A program made the translations under genes and the position numbers. The notes below the pieces were generated by a model, which saw only the letters and a list, made by a program, of their open reading frames with translations, was not told the origin of the DNA and searched no databases. Of a stretch of DNA of 6,958 nt, positions 6,763 through 6,958 are shown in pieces. The DNA lies in NCBI GenBank assembly GCA_041741895.1, contig JBGSJO010000077.1:1-6958 (forward strand). Direction: 5' to 3'. Source of the stretch: Allopontixanthobacter sp041741895. Lineage in GTDB: Bacteria > Pseudomonadota > Alphaproteobacteria > Sphingomonadales > Sphingomonadaceae. Each line of letters opens with the position of its first letter. The stretch's first letter is position 1.

Positions 6763-6958
6763 TGCCGGTCAGGATCACGCTCGACGCGGTGCTCGCCGCA
6801 AGGCGGAAGACGGCAAAGGAACTCGCCCGGACAATCGGAATGAGCGAGACCCAGCTTTCGCTGTTCCGATCGGGCAAGGTGCGGGGTATCAGATTTTCCA
6901 GCCTCGCCGCCATTTGCGCTGTTCTTGAATGTCGCCCCGGAGATCTGCTTGACTACGA
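6762..6958 (+). CDS. Cro/C1-type HTH transcriptional regulator, YozG-like, cut by the window edge
   Basis: This small DNA-binding protein is read from ATG 6762, which overlaps the DUF2975 stop by one base. Sixty-five codons are visible before the edge. The translation has the layout of a Cro/C1 helix-turn-helix: LDAVLAARRKTAKELARTIG (first helices), then MSETQLSLFRSGKVRGIRF (recognition helix and following turn), then SSLAAICAVLECRPGDLLDY. The last phrase is the hallmark ending of the YozG/HTH_26 group, normally about 65-75 residues in all, so only a few residues are probably missing. The protein likely represses its own operon, and perhaps the divergent ABC genes, by binding the palindromic AT-rich gap at 6194-6240; this is inference. 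The overlap implies translational coupling with the membrane protein and thus linked amounts of the two. Confidence 0.85.
   Translation, partial: MPVRITLDAVLAARRKTAKELARTIGMSETQLSLFRSGKVRGIRFSSLAAICAVLECRPGDLLDY

Noticed and set aside
6762..6958. DUF2975-repressor pair as a toxin-antitoxin system
   Set aside because: The small overlapping genes and Cro/C1 repressor resemble one, but the membrane protein is a four-segment DUF2975 member with no known toxin feature and the sequence gives no evidence of toxicity.

Overview
The window reads as chromosomal DNA from an alphaproteobacterium. The high-G+C coding sequence, the protein style and the cpaA-cpaB-cpaC order suggest Sphingomonadales, probably the Erythrobacteraceae; this is an inference, as no rRNA or other taxonomic marker is present. 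Eight protein genes fill almost everything. No stretch over 300 bases lacks a gene, and I see no tRNA, rRNA, CRISPR array or insertion sequence.

Left block (1-2176, minus strand): the start of a Flp/Tad pilus cluster, transcribed leftwards as cpaA (prepilin peptidase), cpaB (periplasmic SAF-domain protein) and cpaC (outer-membrane secretin, cut by the left edge). Together these supply pilin processing and the outer-membrane exit channel. The ATPase, platform and pilin genes are not in view. The leaders of cpaA and cpaB can each fold a small hairpin that contains the likely ribosome binding site.

Middle block (2279-4381, plus strand): an abutting two-gene unit, divergent from the pilus genes. 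It encodes a lysophospholipase/monoacylglycerol-lipase-like alpha/beta hydrolase and a DauA-like FAD-dependent D-amino-acid dehydrogenase. The close packing suggests co-expression; no shared pathway is evident. An imperfect hairpin lies in the convergent gap after them.

Right block (4468-6958): a small ABC exporter (ATPase then ABC-2 permease, minus strand) lies divergent from a DUF2975 membrane protein and a YozG-type Cro/C1 repressor, the latter cut by the right edge. The DUF2975 and repressor genes overlap by one base. The divergent gap is strikingly AT-rich (13 G/C in the 60 bases 6181-6240) and holds four alternating copies of an AATTTA half-site, a plausible operator through which the small repressor could control both sides. 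This ABC + DUF2975 + YozG module is the least characterised part of the window and the best candidate for a new system.
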